A stretch of 64,000 nucleotides of DNA from Arion vulgaris (GCA_020796225.1 CM036765.1:30656066-30720065), one strand, 5' to 3'; shown: positions 1 through 14,400, counted from the stretch's first letter. Notes: generated by a model not told the origin, from the letters alone. Program-made: numbers and translations.

Positions 1-498
1 GATGTTGACAAGCCATCCATGATACACAAATACAACAAATACATGAATGGGTGTGACAAGTTAGACCAAAAAGTCACCTATTATTGTTCTTTTGAAAGGA
101 AAACAATAAAATGGTGGAAGAAGGTGTTTTATTGGCTACTTGAAGTCACCCAAGTCAACTCCTTCATTCTGTACACCTTGACGCGAGAAGCAGACACAAC
201 AGGATTGTCCCTGAAGAAGTTCAAACGAGAGCTTCTGACACAGCTAACACGGCGTGCCGCTGTGACATTTCCTGAAGAAGATCTTGCTCCTCGAAGGCGC
301 GGTCGACAACCAGCTGCAAACCCCATGGCAGCCCTCCAAGATAAGAAACACATCATTTCTTATATCAAACGGGATAGAAGTTGTGTTGTCTGTGCTACTC
401 CCACGGAACGCAAGCGCACCCACTTTGTTTGCCTAGGATGCCCGAATCAGCCACATTTACATCCTAAGGATTGTTTTGAGGCCTTCCACAAAGTGTAG
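1..498 (+). pseudogene. piggyBac-like transposase, C-terminal part
   Basis: The frame is open from the first base, so the gene is cut by the window edge; the visible 165 residues end at TAG 496-498. It begins with the piggyBac/PGBD block containing YNKYMNGCDKLDQ. By family knowledge its two aspartates match the last catalytic Asp of the DDD transposase and its neighbour. The block KWWKKVFYWLLEVTQVNSFILY is the usual helical segment after it, followed by a basic linker. The C-terminus is a cysteine/histidine cluster (CVVC, CLGC, then HLHPKDCF) like the zinc-binding domain that recognises piggyBac ends. No stop or frameshift is seen, but without the N-terminal half I cannot say whether it is active. 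It sits in the same orientation as its downstream terminal repeat and lies in, or just beyond, an intron of the minus-strand NCKIPSD gene. Confidence 0.88.
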
Positions 499-983
499 TC
501 AGTTATTCACTAACTGCATGGTCACAGTGTACAGTTTATTTTGTCATTTTTTCAATTTTTGTGTTTTCGCCAACATTTTCATCATCATAATTGTGTGTCA
601 ACTTTTCATCATATCTTCATTTCTATTGGATATATTGTTATAAAATTTTGCCTGGACTTCACAAATTGGATTACAAAATAATTTCTAGAAGCACATAGGG
701 ATACAATTCTGAAGATGTTGTTATAATGTCAAGTAAGTGTTGCATATGTCACTAACAATTTATAATTTTTCTATTTATGTTGTCATATTTGTCCCAGTTT
801 CTTCTAAAATATTCCATGTATTGCTATTTAACCTTGTTATTCTAATAGGTTGTCCAGTTTTCTTCAAATTAGTATATGATAAGATATATATATGTGTTTA
901 TTTATTGATGAGTAGTTATGATTTGAAAAAATAACCCATTGCATTTTTTACCTCCTTAAATTAAATTTTAAAACTGAGGAAAT

Positions 984-1005
984 AAATGGGCGGGGAAAGA
1001 GTTAA
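984..1005 (+). mobile_element. piggyBac 3' terminal repeat and TTAA target
   Basis: About 490 bp after the transposase stop, GGGCGGGGAAAGAG runs straight into TTAA (1002-1005). Read from the other strand this is TTAACTCTTTCCCCGCCC, the expected form of a piggyBac end: a TTAA target followed by a C/T-rich terminal repeat. It marks the right boundary of the element whose transposase fills the left edge. The 500 bp between stop and repeat is AT-rich and holds nothing else I can name. Confidence 0.72.
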
Positions 1006-1384
1006 GTCTCCTGATAATTAAAAAAGCTCTACAAACATTTCCAAATAGCTACATCGAAAAATAATGAATGCCCTATACTTACTAGGGGTTACCCACAAAC
1101 AAACCACAATCAAAGAATTAGTATTTAATTCCCAAATTTATCTAAGTTGCATGCTATTTCTGAGTTACATAAAGTGAATATGTTGAAACCTGATCAAATA
1201 ATACATTACCATTATGATGTTGCTGCATCTCTGCTACCATCTCTTGAGGTAGCTCAGAATAAAGAAACTCTTGAATTGCAAGTGGGTTCAACCTACAGAT
1301 GATGTTTATGAGATGAAGTAGGCAAGAATGAATTACCCATCTGGTTTCCTAGAATTGTAGAAGAAAATTGTTAACAATAGATGA

Positions 1385-1870
1385 AAAACCCCAAAAATCG
1401 AAATATTTAAGTACACATGTTTTACTCTCTAGCACACAACAAAGATGCATATTTCAAGTGGCAAAGTGTGAAGAATAGACATTTAACACGACAGTGGAAA
1501 AACATATGTGCTATTGAATATAAGTTTTACAGAAGAGTCCTTCGTATACAATGGACAGAGAGGATAACAAATAGATATATCCAGAAAGAACTCAAAATTA
1601 AAGAAAACTAGCAGATGCTACAAACAAGAATGAGATAATTGAAGTATTTTGGACATATAAAAAGCAAACAAAATATGGGAGAAGACCATTATGTAAGGCT
1701 GTAAAGAGGAAAACTATGGAGAAGATGGATTCAGGATGCAACTGAGAATTTGAGCATGGCGACTGCAGAGGCAAGACATTTAGCCAATGAGAGAGATAAA
1801 AATTCCAAAGGACTGTTAGGGTGGATACATTCTGCTCAGAACAAGCTATTTGATGAGATACAACAATCTA
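1385..1870 (+). mobile_element. LINE fragment, family L (RT C-terminal region)
   Basis: A decayed frame encodes the post-RT region of a non-LTR retrotransposon. It reads YRRVLRIQWTERITNRYIQKEL, then LKYFGHIK, then a basic stretch, and ends in the family tail AGGACTGTTAGGGTGG...TCTGCTCAGAACAAGCTATTTGATGA. Stops interrupt it, so it is dead. The same family recurs at 16815-17118, 40365-40800, 43730-44040, 47205-47395 and 60000-60420. Confidence 0.7.
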
Positions 1871-2447
1871 GTAGAAAACATTAACTTCTGGGCACACTTT
1901 CAGACATCAAATTGAGAATTTAAAGAAAAACAATGAGTCTATCGAATTCTGTAACCATCTTCAAGTTTATCCTGAAATAGCAATGGGGACAGCCATGTTC
2001 ATTTTTTCTGATTTTCACATTTTGAACACTTTTAACACACATTCTGCTGTAATTTTTTTTCAGTGCAGAGTAAGGTAAAAAAAACTAATAGTATGTTATG
2101 AGAAAGAAAACTAATGGTGCAGAATAAGAAAAAAAAGTAATGGTGAAGGATGATAGGTAAGATAACTAATGGTGCATAATGATGAAGAAAAGGTACAATT
2201 GTAATTAATTATATTTACAATTAATTACATTAATATTTGATCACAGTATACCAATGTTCCATCACATGTTATATGAATATCACACATGTTTCTTTATATA
2301 ACACATAAATGCAAGTATATTAATATGGGCAAACATTTCACATTATCTATCATGTAGTAAAATAAGACCAGACAAAAGTAAAAACTGACCACTGCTATTG
2401 TTAATCAAGTTATTTCATGTATTAAAATGAGAAAGCAAACAACTGAC
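1871..2447. other. AT-rich intronic stretch, nothing recognised
   Basis: This is intron sequence of NCKIPSD to the left of its last visible exon. It is AT-rich with a degenerate local repeat (AATGGTGCAGAATAAG-like, about 2100-2190). I see no coding exon or named element. Confidence 0.5.
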
Positions 2448-5400
2448 CATTTGGTAGTATTTGGCAATGATTTCCACCATGCTGAAGTTGTCTTGCTGTA
2501 TAGAAGCCATGCTTACACAAAGCTTTGCATTGCTCTGAGAATAACAAATAAAATTAGGTAAAATAATTAACATACTTTACATACACATGCTACTTTATTT
2601 TATAAACCTCCACATAAAAAGCTTTTTGTCAGTGTGTTAATGCCGCCTATTTGCATTAATAGATCTCTTAGTGTCAAGTGTATTATTTATATTATGGAGA
2701 CAATGACAGTAGTGATCAAAGTGATAACATAACAGTGTCAGCGAGTCAACACTGGTTCATTCCCCCTGTGGTGGTTCTGGTAACAGTCGCGTTGTAGTCT
2801 GTAAAACGAGTAGGGTTGAAGAAAAAGCTGTTCAGGAACTGGTGAAATAGTAGTGTAATTGACAGCTGTACCTAGTATAAGATTTGTTAGCACATCAAAC
2901 AAACATCTCAAAATGTCAGTTCCACTAGCATTGTCTGGATTCTTAGGCACTGAGTTCTAGCATCGGTACTGAGCTGCATTTGGGGATTTGATGAAGCAAT
3001 GTGACTCTGAAAGTTTCCTGGTTTCAGTTTGGAATATCTTCTCTACACTCTGGACATATGCATAGGTGCTCTGATCTCCTTCGCAAAATCTCCAACAGCA
3101 TCCAGCAACTAACCGTACAAGTTCGATGTTCATTCATGAGCATGCTCATGCACTTGTAGTGCTTTTCTTTTTTGGCCACTCTAATCTTTAATCCAAGTTC
3201 TTGCGATCTAGCAGTTTCCTGGTAAGTCTTGCCAGAGTGCTTGGTCCTAGATATTTGCTAGTTCTATCAGAGACCATAAGATACATATCCATTGTCTCTG
3301 GAATAAGATTTGTTTGCACACCAGACATCTCTGAGCACAAAAGTTCAACCATGATCCTGCCAGTGCAGTTAAATCCCATTTGTATTCAACTTGGTGACTC
3401 ATCACACCTCTGAGCCATACAGCAATACAGATTATCAAGCACATATGACATGTAATTATGACTGGCCAATTTTCATTACCTTGAGGAGTCAAAGTCATTG
3501 CACAATTTTACTGCTCAAGTTACTCCAATATCTTTTTTACATCTCCCAGTACTGTGATATTTCTTACTGTCTCAGCCCTGGTCTTGCTACTATTTTCTAT
3601 CATCTTTCAATCACAAAATAAGATATTTACAAACGTACTAAAGTATCAGACAATCCTGTAATTATGTCAATGATGCTGTCCAGATCATCTCTTAAGTAAT
3701 GTCCTCTCTGTTGTGAGTCGCTGGTAACAGCTGCAAGTTCAGAGATGAGTCGGTTCAAGGTGAGCGTATCCTCACACTGGTAATCATGTCCTGTGCTGCG
3801 ACACTGCAATAATATAAATTGGCATGGCTTAATACATTAACAACAATTACATAATGTAATTTATTGACTACACTAAGATTGAAACACCATATCTTATACT
3901 GTACAATCAGTTACACAATACAAATATTATTTTAGTAGTACAAATGAAATGTGATACTGTGAATTTTCTGTTTGAAGAAGAAACAGTTTTCTTTGTGAAC
4001 TTTATCCTTCAAGATATCCTTGTCCTTGTTAGTCCTCTGCACGACTCTATCTTCTATTTATCTTAAACAATGTCTGTTTTATTGTGATCACAGTTATTAA
4101 AAGTCTTGAAAACCATGCTAGAACAGTGGCTAGTGCACTTGCTCCTAGAAGAGTGGTTTCTGTCGTAACTGCTATTTATAAGCAGGATGGAAGACCACCA
4201 AGTTCAGTTGACTTCTTACTGTATATATGCAATTTATGTTTACAAATATTTGCTCAAAAATATGTTGATAAAAAAAAGGACAGAGTGTATGAAGATGAGC
4301 AGTAATAATTCGTCTTGCTTAGATATAATTTGACACACACAAATATCATGAATTACCCATTTTTAGATAAATACCTCATGTGCTGCATTTAAACGCATTC
4401 CAACCACTTCTAGAGAAGGTTTAATATGTGGCACCTTTCCAGCTAACAAATTCATGACAGTCAGGATGGCCCAGTGACTCTCCTCATGACTCAGATTGGT
4501 CACTTTTCGAAACTAGTGATAGATACATCATTTCAATATTACATAAATGGCAAATGATCTGTTAACTATATACTTAACTAATAAACCCTCAGAGTTGATT
4601 TCATATTATTGTGATACCAACAAAGCAGCAGTACAGAAAGATTTAATTAATGATGTATATCCGGAGACATAGTTACTGAACCAATATCATAGCCCTCCAG
4701 GCAGACCGAAAGGTGTTCAGTATTTTTCAGCGGATAGAAAGACATACAAGCTAGGGTTCCAGTGTCTCACTGGTTAAATGCATTCTTCATCTTCTCCCCC
4801 AATGCTGAGGCATACTCACACAACATCATTTGATTTCACACTCCTTTAAACACTGCATAGATTCATCAACTGCTATGTCATCCAACAGGCAAGCGTTGAG
4901 CCGCATATATGATCGCTATCTATTTCCAACACCCAGATTATAATTGCTTTTGATGCAAGCAAATCATATTTTGTTCCAAAATGACGGCGCCCAAGAACTA
5001 TACAATGTAATAATGTTAGAAATTGAAATTGCTATAAAATTTTGATATGTATAAAGCTTACAAATTTTACAGATTTTTTAAACTAGATGTTCAACAGGTG
5101 CTTCTGACTGGCAGTTAATAATTGACTAAAAGTTATTTCACATGACCAATATTAAAAATCTGCCTGTGTGTTGCCGGGGCTACAAGGGAGCAATGAATAG
5201 TAACACTGCGACCTACAAGGCATGCCGTAAGAGGCGACTGAAGTAGGGGCCTAGGAAGCTACCCTAGTAAATAAAAAGCATTGCAGAAATTAGATTGCTG
5301 GCCTACATGTAGACGTATAACTGGCATAATCGCTCTTAGGCTCAGATCAAATACAAATCACAAAGAGTAGTTTAACAAGGAGCGTTCAAGAAGAAGAATA

Positions 5401-8400
5401 TAACAAATCTGAAACAAGGTGTTACAGAAAGATTCTTAGAACATCCTGGACAGAGAAAAGAAAAAAACCAGAGATATCCTACAAGACCTGCATATCAAAG
5501 AGCATTGTCTCATAAATAACATCATGTTCTGGAATATGAAATATTTTGGCCACATTAAACCTCAGTGTTTTGGAGAGAACGGTAATGGAAGGCATGGTTC
5601 CTGGAGTATGAGGCAGGGGACGACCAAGATGAAGGTGGCAGCAGGACATCAAAGAAACATTGAACATGACGCTGAAAGAGACGGGAGAACTTGCTAGAGG
5701 CAGAGTTTACAGAAAGCTGTAATGAAAGTGACGCTCCACAAAGGACATGCTACTACTTGAATATTAAATGAGGGGGGTCTCTGTGACTATGGAGTTACGC
5801 CATTTGCAGGGCTCTCAGAAGGTTGTGGGTTTGTATCCAGACAGTATCGTTCTGTTCATTGGTGCATTTTTTCCTGAAGATCCCTAGGATTGCTGCTGAA
5901 GCTATGGAGTTTGGGCAATACTCTTGGCAGGAGGCATGTTATTTTCTGGGAGAGGGCCGAGCCATATGGGGAAACCTGGTACATTTAAGTCAATTCTTTA
6001 AATTGATACTCTTTGATATAAAAATAAAATATAACTATAAATTGATAGTTCCTATCATGAAAGCATTTAGTAACAGCAATGCATTTGAAGTTGCTTTACT
6101 AAGCAATGCATGAAGCAGAAGTTTACAACTGTAGGACTGAATAATTGTTAGATATGATAATAAAGGACACACTCTCTGGTGTTCAGCTTTTACCTAAATT
6201 GTGATAGCAGAATGGTTTAAGGATAGAATAATCATTATTGTAAGAACTAACAATTTCCGGGCCATGTGTAACATTTCCAATTTTAATGAAATTTCAAAAA
6301 ATTTACTGCATTTTCTAATTAAATCTGCTAACACATTTGCTAAAGTGGTAATAGGAGACAAGAATTCTCAAGACTGATGGTCAGAAAAATGTTAAGTATA
6401 ATTAAATGAAAACCATGTTTTATTTTAAGTTGTTGTTTCGACTCCACAAAGGAGTACAAGTATGTACTCTTTGTTTCAAGCGCCAGGTAGCGGAGTGTGT
6501 ACGTTTAACTCCAGTATGGCGGATGTCCTGTTGACACTTTCTGATGGGGGAAGTTTCCGGAGCTTAGGTTCAAATCCCAGAAGGCTGCTTGACTTGATGT
6601 GATGACAGGTGCAATGCCATCAGCTAGGCAGTCTTCTACTTAAGAGGAGACTTGTTGCGACTCTCTTACAACCTTGAAGGCATGCAGAAGATAAAAGGAG
6701 GGCTGATTCCCTCCCAGCTGATCAGATATGGATCTTCAGTAAGCGTCATTACAGTAAAGATTATGTTGAGCCACACTTTCTAAGTCAGACTATCTGTATC
6801 CAGGGCACACTACAAGGATGTGCAGCAAGGTCTTGACCAGTATGTGTCATGGTCCTGACTACTTCTACAAACTATCTCTGCACCTTTTTCTTTTCAGTTA
6901 AATCCATATTTAACTGTTTCTATCAATCAACATGACCCTCAAAACAACAAATGTTAAGAACTTTCTTAGTTTTAAGAAACATCAAAATCTACAATCAGAA
7001 TTTCAGATATCTTTATAATAGTAAAAAATCAAAACCACACACCCCACCCTTCTTCTTCTTTGAACGCTCCATATCTACCACTTGTTAACCACTCTGTGAT
7101 TTGCATATGATCTAAGCTTAAAAGCGATTGTATGTTGTGCCAGTTATGCATGTACAAGTAGGTCAGCCTATCTGATTTCTGCAATGCTTTTTTATGTACT
7201 AGGGTAGCCTCCCTAGGTACTACATCAGTCACTTCTTACGACATCCTTGTAGGTCGCAGTGGTACTATTCTTTGCCTCCTTTGTGCGCCTCAGCACCAAC
7301 ATACCCCACCCACAATTAATTGCCTATAAACACGTTACAAACAAAAATACAATAGGCGTGCACCACAACATCTGACAAACTGCTTTGACTAACCTCCCCT
7401 ATCATTTCCTCACAATCAGCATGGGTAACCTGAACACAATAAGCTTGAGCCACTTCCAGCAGTTCATGTTGTTTGGTGACTTTTTCTGGATCATCTTGGG
7501 GTTTGAGCAAAGAGCTGAACACATGAGACACTTGCTTTGGCTCATATCTCTCCTTCTTGTGCACCTTCACACTGCGTTGTGGTGGCAACCTCAAAGCATT
7601 GCTAGTCAAATGTAAATAAGATGTAATTATTTTTTATTATTATTATCTAGAAGCAGTGTCTCAGTGAATCAATATGCTATAAATCTGGGATACTTAATAT
7701 TGTTGTTCTTGCATGCACATATACACAAACAAAACTCCACCCTCCTCATGAAAGTGAGTTTAATATCGACTCATTAGTTTACAATATTATTCCATTCATC
7801 AATTATTAAGCTTCATATTCTGGATGTCATCTCACATAATCACTGTATTCATCTGCTTCTTCACTGGAGAGAGGCACATTCTACATGAAGGGCCTCTGTG
7901 GTGTAGAGGTTAGGTGATCCCTCTTGTTCCAAAGGTACTCGGTTCGCTCCCTAGTAGAGCTATTAGGATATTTTTCCAGAGATCCCCGATCTCTGTATAG
8001 GTGAGATCAAGTTTCTAGTCATAGCGGAGATGAATGATAAAATGTGGGTCAGCTGTTCAAATTGAGCACGTAAATAACCCTGGGCATTCCCATAAATCGA
8101 GAAGAGCAGGCTGAAAAGCCGATGTCTGGAAAAAATTGATGAGAAAAATTTTACTAAATAAAATTCCTGCAAAATATTTTCATCATCTTCTAAATTACAT
8201 CAGGAACCTCGCGTGCTACTGAGTTCATGCACTACCGCTGAGATCTTCCTGTGTAAGAAAGAGATCGAGCACACATGGTTACTCACCAAAGTCAAAGGAT
8301 GATGGTCTTATCAATCAATCAATCAAATTCTAAAAGTCAAGAATCCAGTCTCAAATGACAGCTAAAAAAGTAGGACAGAATTTATTACAATGACATACTA

Positions 8401-11400
8401 GTATGTTACAAAATAACACAGCAAACGCAACTGGACATGAATCATCTTCCGAAAATACAAAGAGTTGTGGAGGCAACAAACCCACAGAAAACACCCACAA
8501 GATCCCATCAGCAGACTAAACAGAAAACAGCACACAACAAGCTTTCGCCTAAGAACAGTTCACTGCTGGCTCAATCATCACATGCACAGAATAAAGCCTG
8601 CTCAGACTGCACGGTGTGCATGTCAGACAAAAATACAGACTCCAGAGCACATCCTGCAGTCATGTCCATCATATATACACCAACGAAACGAAACATGGCC
8701 TCATGAACGAACCTTACAGAGTAAGCTATGGGGAACTCTCGAGGAACTTCAACTGACATGCTGCTTCATAGAGGCAACCCATCTCATGGTTTAGAAGAGC
8801 AAATGAAACCCATCGCAAAGAAGAAAAATCATCTTCCCAAACTAAATGTACTTACTGAGCATAAAATTTTCCAGCTGAATCGAATTTTGGTTGGAAGTCC
8901 TCACAACAACATTCCTCCATAGGATTCCTTCCACATAATTCTAGAATGTCTGCATTAAGATTTGCATAAAATTCATCCACTTTAAGTTCGTCCCCTGATG
9001 CCATGTCTGGTGGAGCAGGTGGAAGAGTATCATCCACTTCAAAGTGATCATCATCGATGTCTGCATAGACTTCAGGAGGTGGTGGAGGAGGCAGATCCTC
9101 TGTTCGATTTTCATTTATTCCTGAAGCAAAAGATGCGGTACTTTCATGGTTGTCATCATGATTATTATATTCCATAGGAGGCGGCGGCATATCCTCTAAG
9201 ATGTCAATCATGGCTTCTCTATTAAAGTTGGCCTGTGTTTGAGATTCAAATGAATTATCGGGATATTCCCTTTCTGATTCAGCTATTTGTTCATCACCAC
9301 TGGCTTCATGTTCAGCTGGAGCTGTATAGCTACTTTCATATCTGGATGTCTTGGGTTTATTAATTTCACTGCTGTCAGTGCTCAAACTATCTTTATCACT
9401 AATGCCATCATCAGAGAGTTTTGAAGCAACAGAATCTGTACAGGTCAAATCACTTGCATTGCTGGAAAATGAAGAGACTAAAGACGGAGCTTGGCCAATG
9501 CTGCTAGTTACACTTTTACTTTTTCTCACGCTATCTTCGTAGGTAATTTCTTTCTTAGCAGTTTCTGAGAGGGCTGAAGATCGTCTTGGATCAGCAGAAC
9601 TTGTACGTTTAGTTTTACTGAAAGATGTCACCTCCTGCATTGGGCTAGATTTATTTTGATCCTTGTTGTGGTCTTTAGCACTATCAGATGATACTTTTCT
9701 ACTTTCACTAGATGTGGAGGCTGCAGTAACAGTAGCACTCCTTCCAACTACAGCTAAACTAGCAGGTTTTGTTACTTTTGCTATATCAAGACTGGTATGT
9801 CTGTCTAAAGGTGGGGCTGGAGCTGGCGTCTCCGATTGCAGATTTGCTTTCCGATGATGATGCATTCTTTATAACATCACTTCGATGCTTCACTAGTTTT
9901 CTGAAAGATAAATATAAAATTTTGTCTAAGAAAAAAGTGAATAGTTATATCAATACTTATCTGTAAATTAGGATAAATAACTCTTTTTCATACCATGAGG
10001 TATATTAGGGAATACAGTGTAAGGCGTATTTTTCACTGACCATCAGCACAAGGTCAATATCACAGCCTTCACTTCCCAGTGCTTTTCTGGTACTCAAACT
10101 GAGGATGGGTCAACCCGGAAGCCATTATGGTAGGTAAACAATTCCACTCATAAATTACGGTGGCATGAAGCAAATAATACAAGTTCTTTACCTATATAGG
10201 TGATAGGTAAATATTGTTTACATTTATGTCAAGAAATGTTTACAATTTATAATGTAACATTTCCAGGTTGTCCTGTGGCTAAGCCTTTGCAGTGCATTCT
10301 GAGGGTCGTGGGTCTGAATGTGAAATGCGCTGCTCTGTTCGGGAGTGCATTTTTTCAGAGACTCCTAGGATTGTTGCCAAAGCTACAGAGTTCACGATTT
10401 GTGCAATACTCGCTGCAGGTGGTGCGCCATTTCTGAGGAGAGGGACTGAGCCATATGGGGTAAAACCCAGAGCAACAAAGTCAATCCTTCGGTTTTATGC
10501 CCTTAAGGTAACATTACATTTACTACTTGTTCAGTCAATCATCTACACAAGTATTGTATTCTTAGTAGTTAGTGAGGTACCTCTGTTGTGTACTATTGGA
10601 TCATTGCCTGCTAGTTGGTGCTGTAGATGTTCATCTGCAAAAGATCTGTCCGGTTTTTGATAATGTTCTTCCATGAAACTAAAGGAAAAGTCATCAAAGA
10701 GGCAGGTGGCGCATATCGAAACTACCAGCAGCATGACTATGGAGGTCATGGCAGTGACAAAATCCCTGGAGTGGCTACAGACGCAAACATTGACACATGC
10801 ATGCATGCTTAGCGACTTTATGAGCATGATACAGAAGATCAAGACTGGCTATGTACGCAGACAGTGGATGCAATTATTAAAAAAGCGACAATCCAGACAA
10901 CTACCTTCATCTTTGTCCCAGGTCACTCTGGGGTGAAAAGCAATGAGAGAGCGGCTGCACTGGTGAGCAATGCTACTATCAAGAATGGGTCTTCTATGGA
11001 CAAAAGCGACATCATCAATGCTCTAAGAGAAAGCATATGCTCTGAAGATTTCAACGAGGGTATTCTCGATCTCGGTTGCATAAGTTATGCATACCGATAG
11101 ATGCTGCAAGACGGAACACTACAGAAACCCCAGTAGGTACATCAATCAACAGAGAACGGGAGTTGTTTGTCTAATCACACTGAAATACATGCTTGGGAGG
11201 AGATCGAGCAATTATGGACATGTCCGATGAAGATGATCCTCAAATGAACAAGGATGTGCCTCAGTCTGACACATCTATACTCAGCACAGTATTTTTGTAC
11301 CTAGTTTGTTTCCCCTCCTCGATCCCTACTTGCTTAGTTAGACTACAGTAATGGAAGAGAAGGTTAAGCAGGGTCTTGGACAGCTTTGGTTCACTGATTC

Positions 11401-14400
11401 TTGATATATGTCCTCTATTCTTCTGTCAATCTCTCCTTGTTTCAGGCACAGATCCTTGCAACAAGCTAGATGATCTTGATATTTTGTTTTACTGTAGATG
11501 GATCTTCATTTGGTCCAACCTCCAATCTAATGGTTTCCAAAATCAAGCCACTTGTAAGAAACTCAAAAGAACTCCATAGAAACATCCCATCTCTATAGCG
11601 CACATTTTACACGCAAAATCTTCAGTAAGAGCACATGCCTTGTAGATGTACAAGTTATTCAGGGACAAAAAGTGTATTAGAATAGGTTCATAACAAAATA
11701 TATGCAAAGATGTCTTTTTTAAAAACTAGATACATACTTCATAATTAATTTTTGTTCGTGCGTGTATTGCCCACCAGCTTTAGTAGCTTGCATATGGATA
11801 GATTCCATGCCTCCATCAATAAACTTGACTTGCTGCTCTGTGGTTGCCTGTCATTTAGAACAAATGAAGATATTGTATACTAGTGTATTCACTAACCTTC
11901 ACAATTTGATATTAAATAATTATTACAATATTGTATTAACATATTAAGAATGCAGAAGAACAGACACTCACATGTGGCTCTGAAATAGTCTGGGAGGCAA
12001 GAGGGGTATTGGAAAAGACATGGAGACGAACTGTAGACCGAGAAGAGGTGGAAGGACCATAATCTGACTTGCTCAAGACAGATCTGGTTTTTAGGACATT
12101 TCTTGATGCTGTATGCTTCTTTAAGAGAAGACAATTACCATACTAATGAACAAAGAAGCAAGTAACAAATGTCAGGCTGACTTTGACAAGTTAATCAGAC
12201 ATTTGTATAACCTCATGTTTGTTACATGGATGAAATAGCAATATATATATAGTGAGTGTGTATAGTTACCAGCTATCTGGAGCAATGGTGGAGAGGAATG
12301 TCATTGTTAATCCAACAAGATCAACTCAAATAGTCAAAATATGTACAATGTGAACCCATTTATTTTAAAATCGTTTATATTTAAAATAGCACAGCATCAA
12401 AGTAAATCGGATGTTTCTGTTACAAATCCATGAATTTAATTAACCTTGTAACTTAGATAAAATGTTTCTTAAAAATTCAGAGCCACAATAGCATTATTTT
12501 CTCATGCACCTGTGTCATGTATTACAGTGCTATTTTGTGGCGGCATTGAGGGTCTCTACATCAGTCCTGAAATTAGTTGAGAGCTTGCCTGTGGCTAGTG
12601 TGAAGGTTACTTACTCCGTAACTTTTAGTTCAAGAACAACTCCTCCTCCTCCATTATGAGTAGCATCTGTAGCCAAGCCATCCAATGTAAGCATGTGTCC
12701 ATGAGTAGTTTTTCTCTGTGTTTTTCTGAGGTCTTCTCTCCAGGTCTATCTATGTTCCCTATTTTAAAATCCCATTTATTATTTCAGAAAGTTCTGAAAG
12801 CCTGCCTGTCCAGGAAGGAGGTGCTGGATTGTTATATGGGTCTTGGTTGAGCTAGTATCCAGTCTTTGTGAGAAAGCCAGTTCCTTGGAGTTTGCTATGA
12901 AGTTACTCAGTTTCAATCTGCACTTACCATAGCTGTTGATTCTTGAGTGCATTGGTTGGTTCATTAGTCTTTTGTAGCATTCTCCTTGTAGTATCTGCCT
13001 GTCTCATCTGTCCATTGGCTGAAGTTCTGTCACTGTTTCCAGTATCTCTGTATAGCTGGACTTCATGGCTTAGTGATGATTTATGAGGTCTGATTTTGTA
13101 CTCACTTTTGCAAATTGTGTCTTAGAGGTTGTGGCCCAGGCTGTTAAGCCATACTCAATCACTGGTCTGACTTCCAGTGTAAAACCTTTCCAAAATGCTA
13201 CTATCCACACCCACAGGTGGTGCCCGCTGATTTGTTTATTATTTTCATTCTCTGCCTAGTTCTTTTCCAAGCTTTGTCTATATGTGTTTTCTATATCATT
13301 CTGCTGTTCATGGTAATTCCAAAGTATGTTTGACATTCCTCAAATGACAGTAGATGATTTTACATCTTGAGTTTTGCTGTTTGCTTCCTTGTGGATAGGT
13401 TGAAGATTGTGCATGACTTTTCTTTCATTTATACTGAGCTGCAAAGTCCTGATTACCAGTTTTTGTTAGTGTTTCTTCTTGAGTTGTTAGTGCTAATTAC
13501 TACACATATAATAAATTATGATGATGGCACCCTGTTAATCTTGAAAGACAATGAATGTGGCACCCATGTAAGGATTTTGTATGAGTTGTTGCTTCCTCCT
13601 TTAAAGTATGCTTTATATCAGCAAGCTATCTTCACCAGTTCTCGGAATCTGCTCCAGCTAGAATCTTTAGTCTGTGAAGCCCTTGGTGCTTAGGGCAACA
13701 ACAAATGCACACCATTCTTCCCTGTTCTTGGCCATCATCTGTATTGTGTGAAACTAGTAAACCTTGTTCGCAGACATATTTGTAACAAAGAAAGAGATGT
13801 TGCACCATTCTCTTGCCAGCTCTCAGCACAGATTATCCTTAGGAATCTGACCATCCTTCACAGCCATCTTATGAGGTGTTGCAGGAGGAAAGTGGCTATG
13901 CTAGAAACTCCATCATATTACAACACATCTCTGGTTGTTATTGTCCTATCACTTCAAGTGATTCCCAAAAAATATGAGGAATAAATTCATTTGTTCAAAC
14001 TGGGGTGCCTTCACTGTCGACGATTCACTGGCTAAAAGTTGAAAGAGGATACAGTGCCGTCGCAACTATGGCAGTAGACTGCAGTAGTCTGAGTATACTG
14101 TAGTTGGTATCTTAGAGAAGTTAGATCTATAAAATATGCTATTAACTATACTAAGTAAGCTACTATACATTAACATTACATTATTACACATAGTCATACT
14201 TGATACTACTGTAAACAAAAATGTTTATGCATATTTTCATAACTTCAACCCAAATTAGTTGTACAATATATTCAAATCATTAATACTGATATCATTTTAA
14301 AAGTAAATAGAAACTGAAATCACCTCAATCTTCTTGATGTAATTGAATGGAACAAATCCGATCTCCCCAAGACCATTTTGAGCAAGAAACCATTGATCCG

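Noticed and set aside
2738..3379. Minus-strand ORFs of 63-83 residues as further NCKIPSD exons
   Set aside because: They contain no sequence like the SPIN90 C-terminal domain. Exon 7 joins exon 8 in phase without them, and a retroelement tail lies between.
8852..9865. Independent 337-residue minus-strand gene starting at the ATG 9865
   Set aside because: It is exon 4 of NCKIPSD: a strong acceptor lies upstream at 9901, and both its donor and the next exon keep phase and homology.
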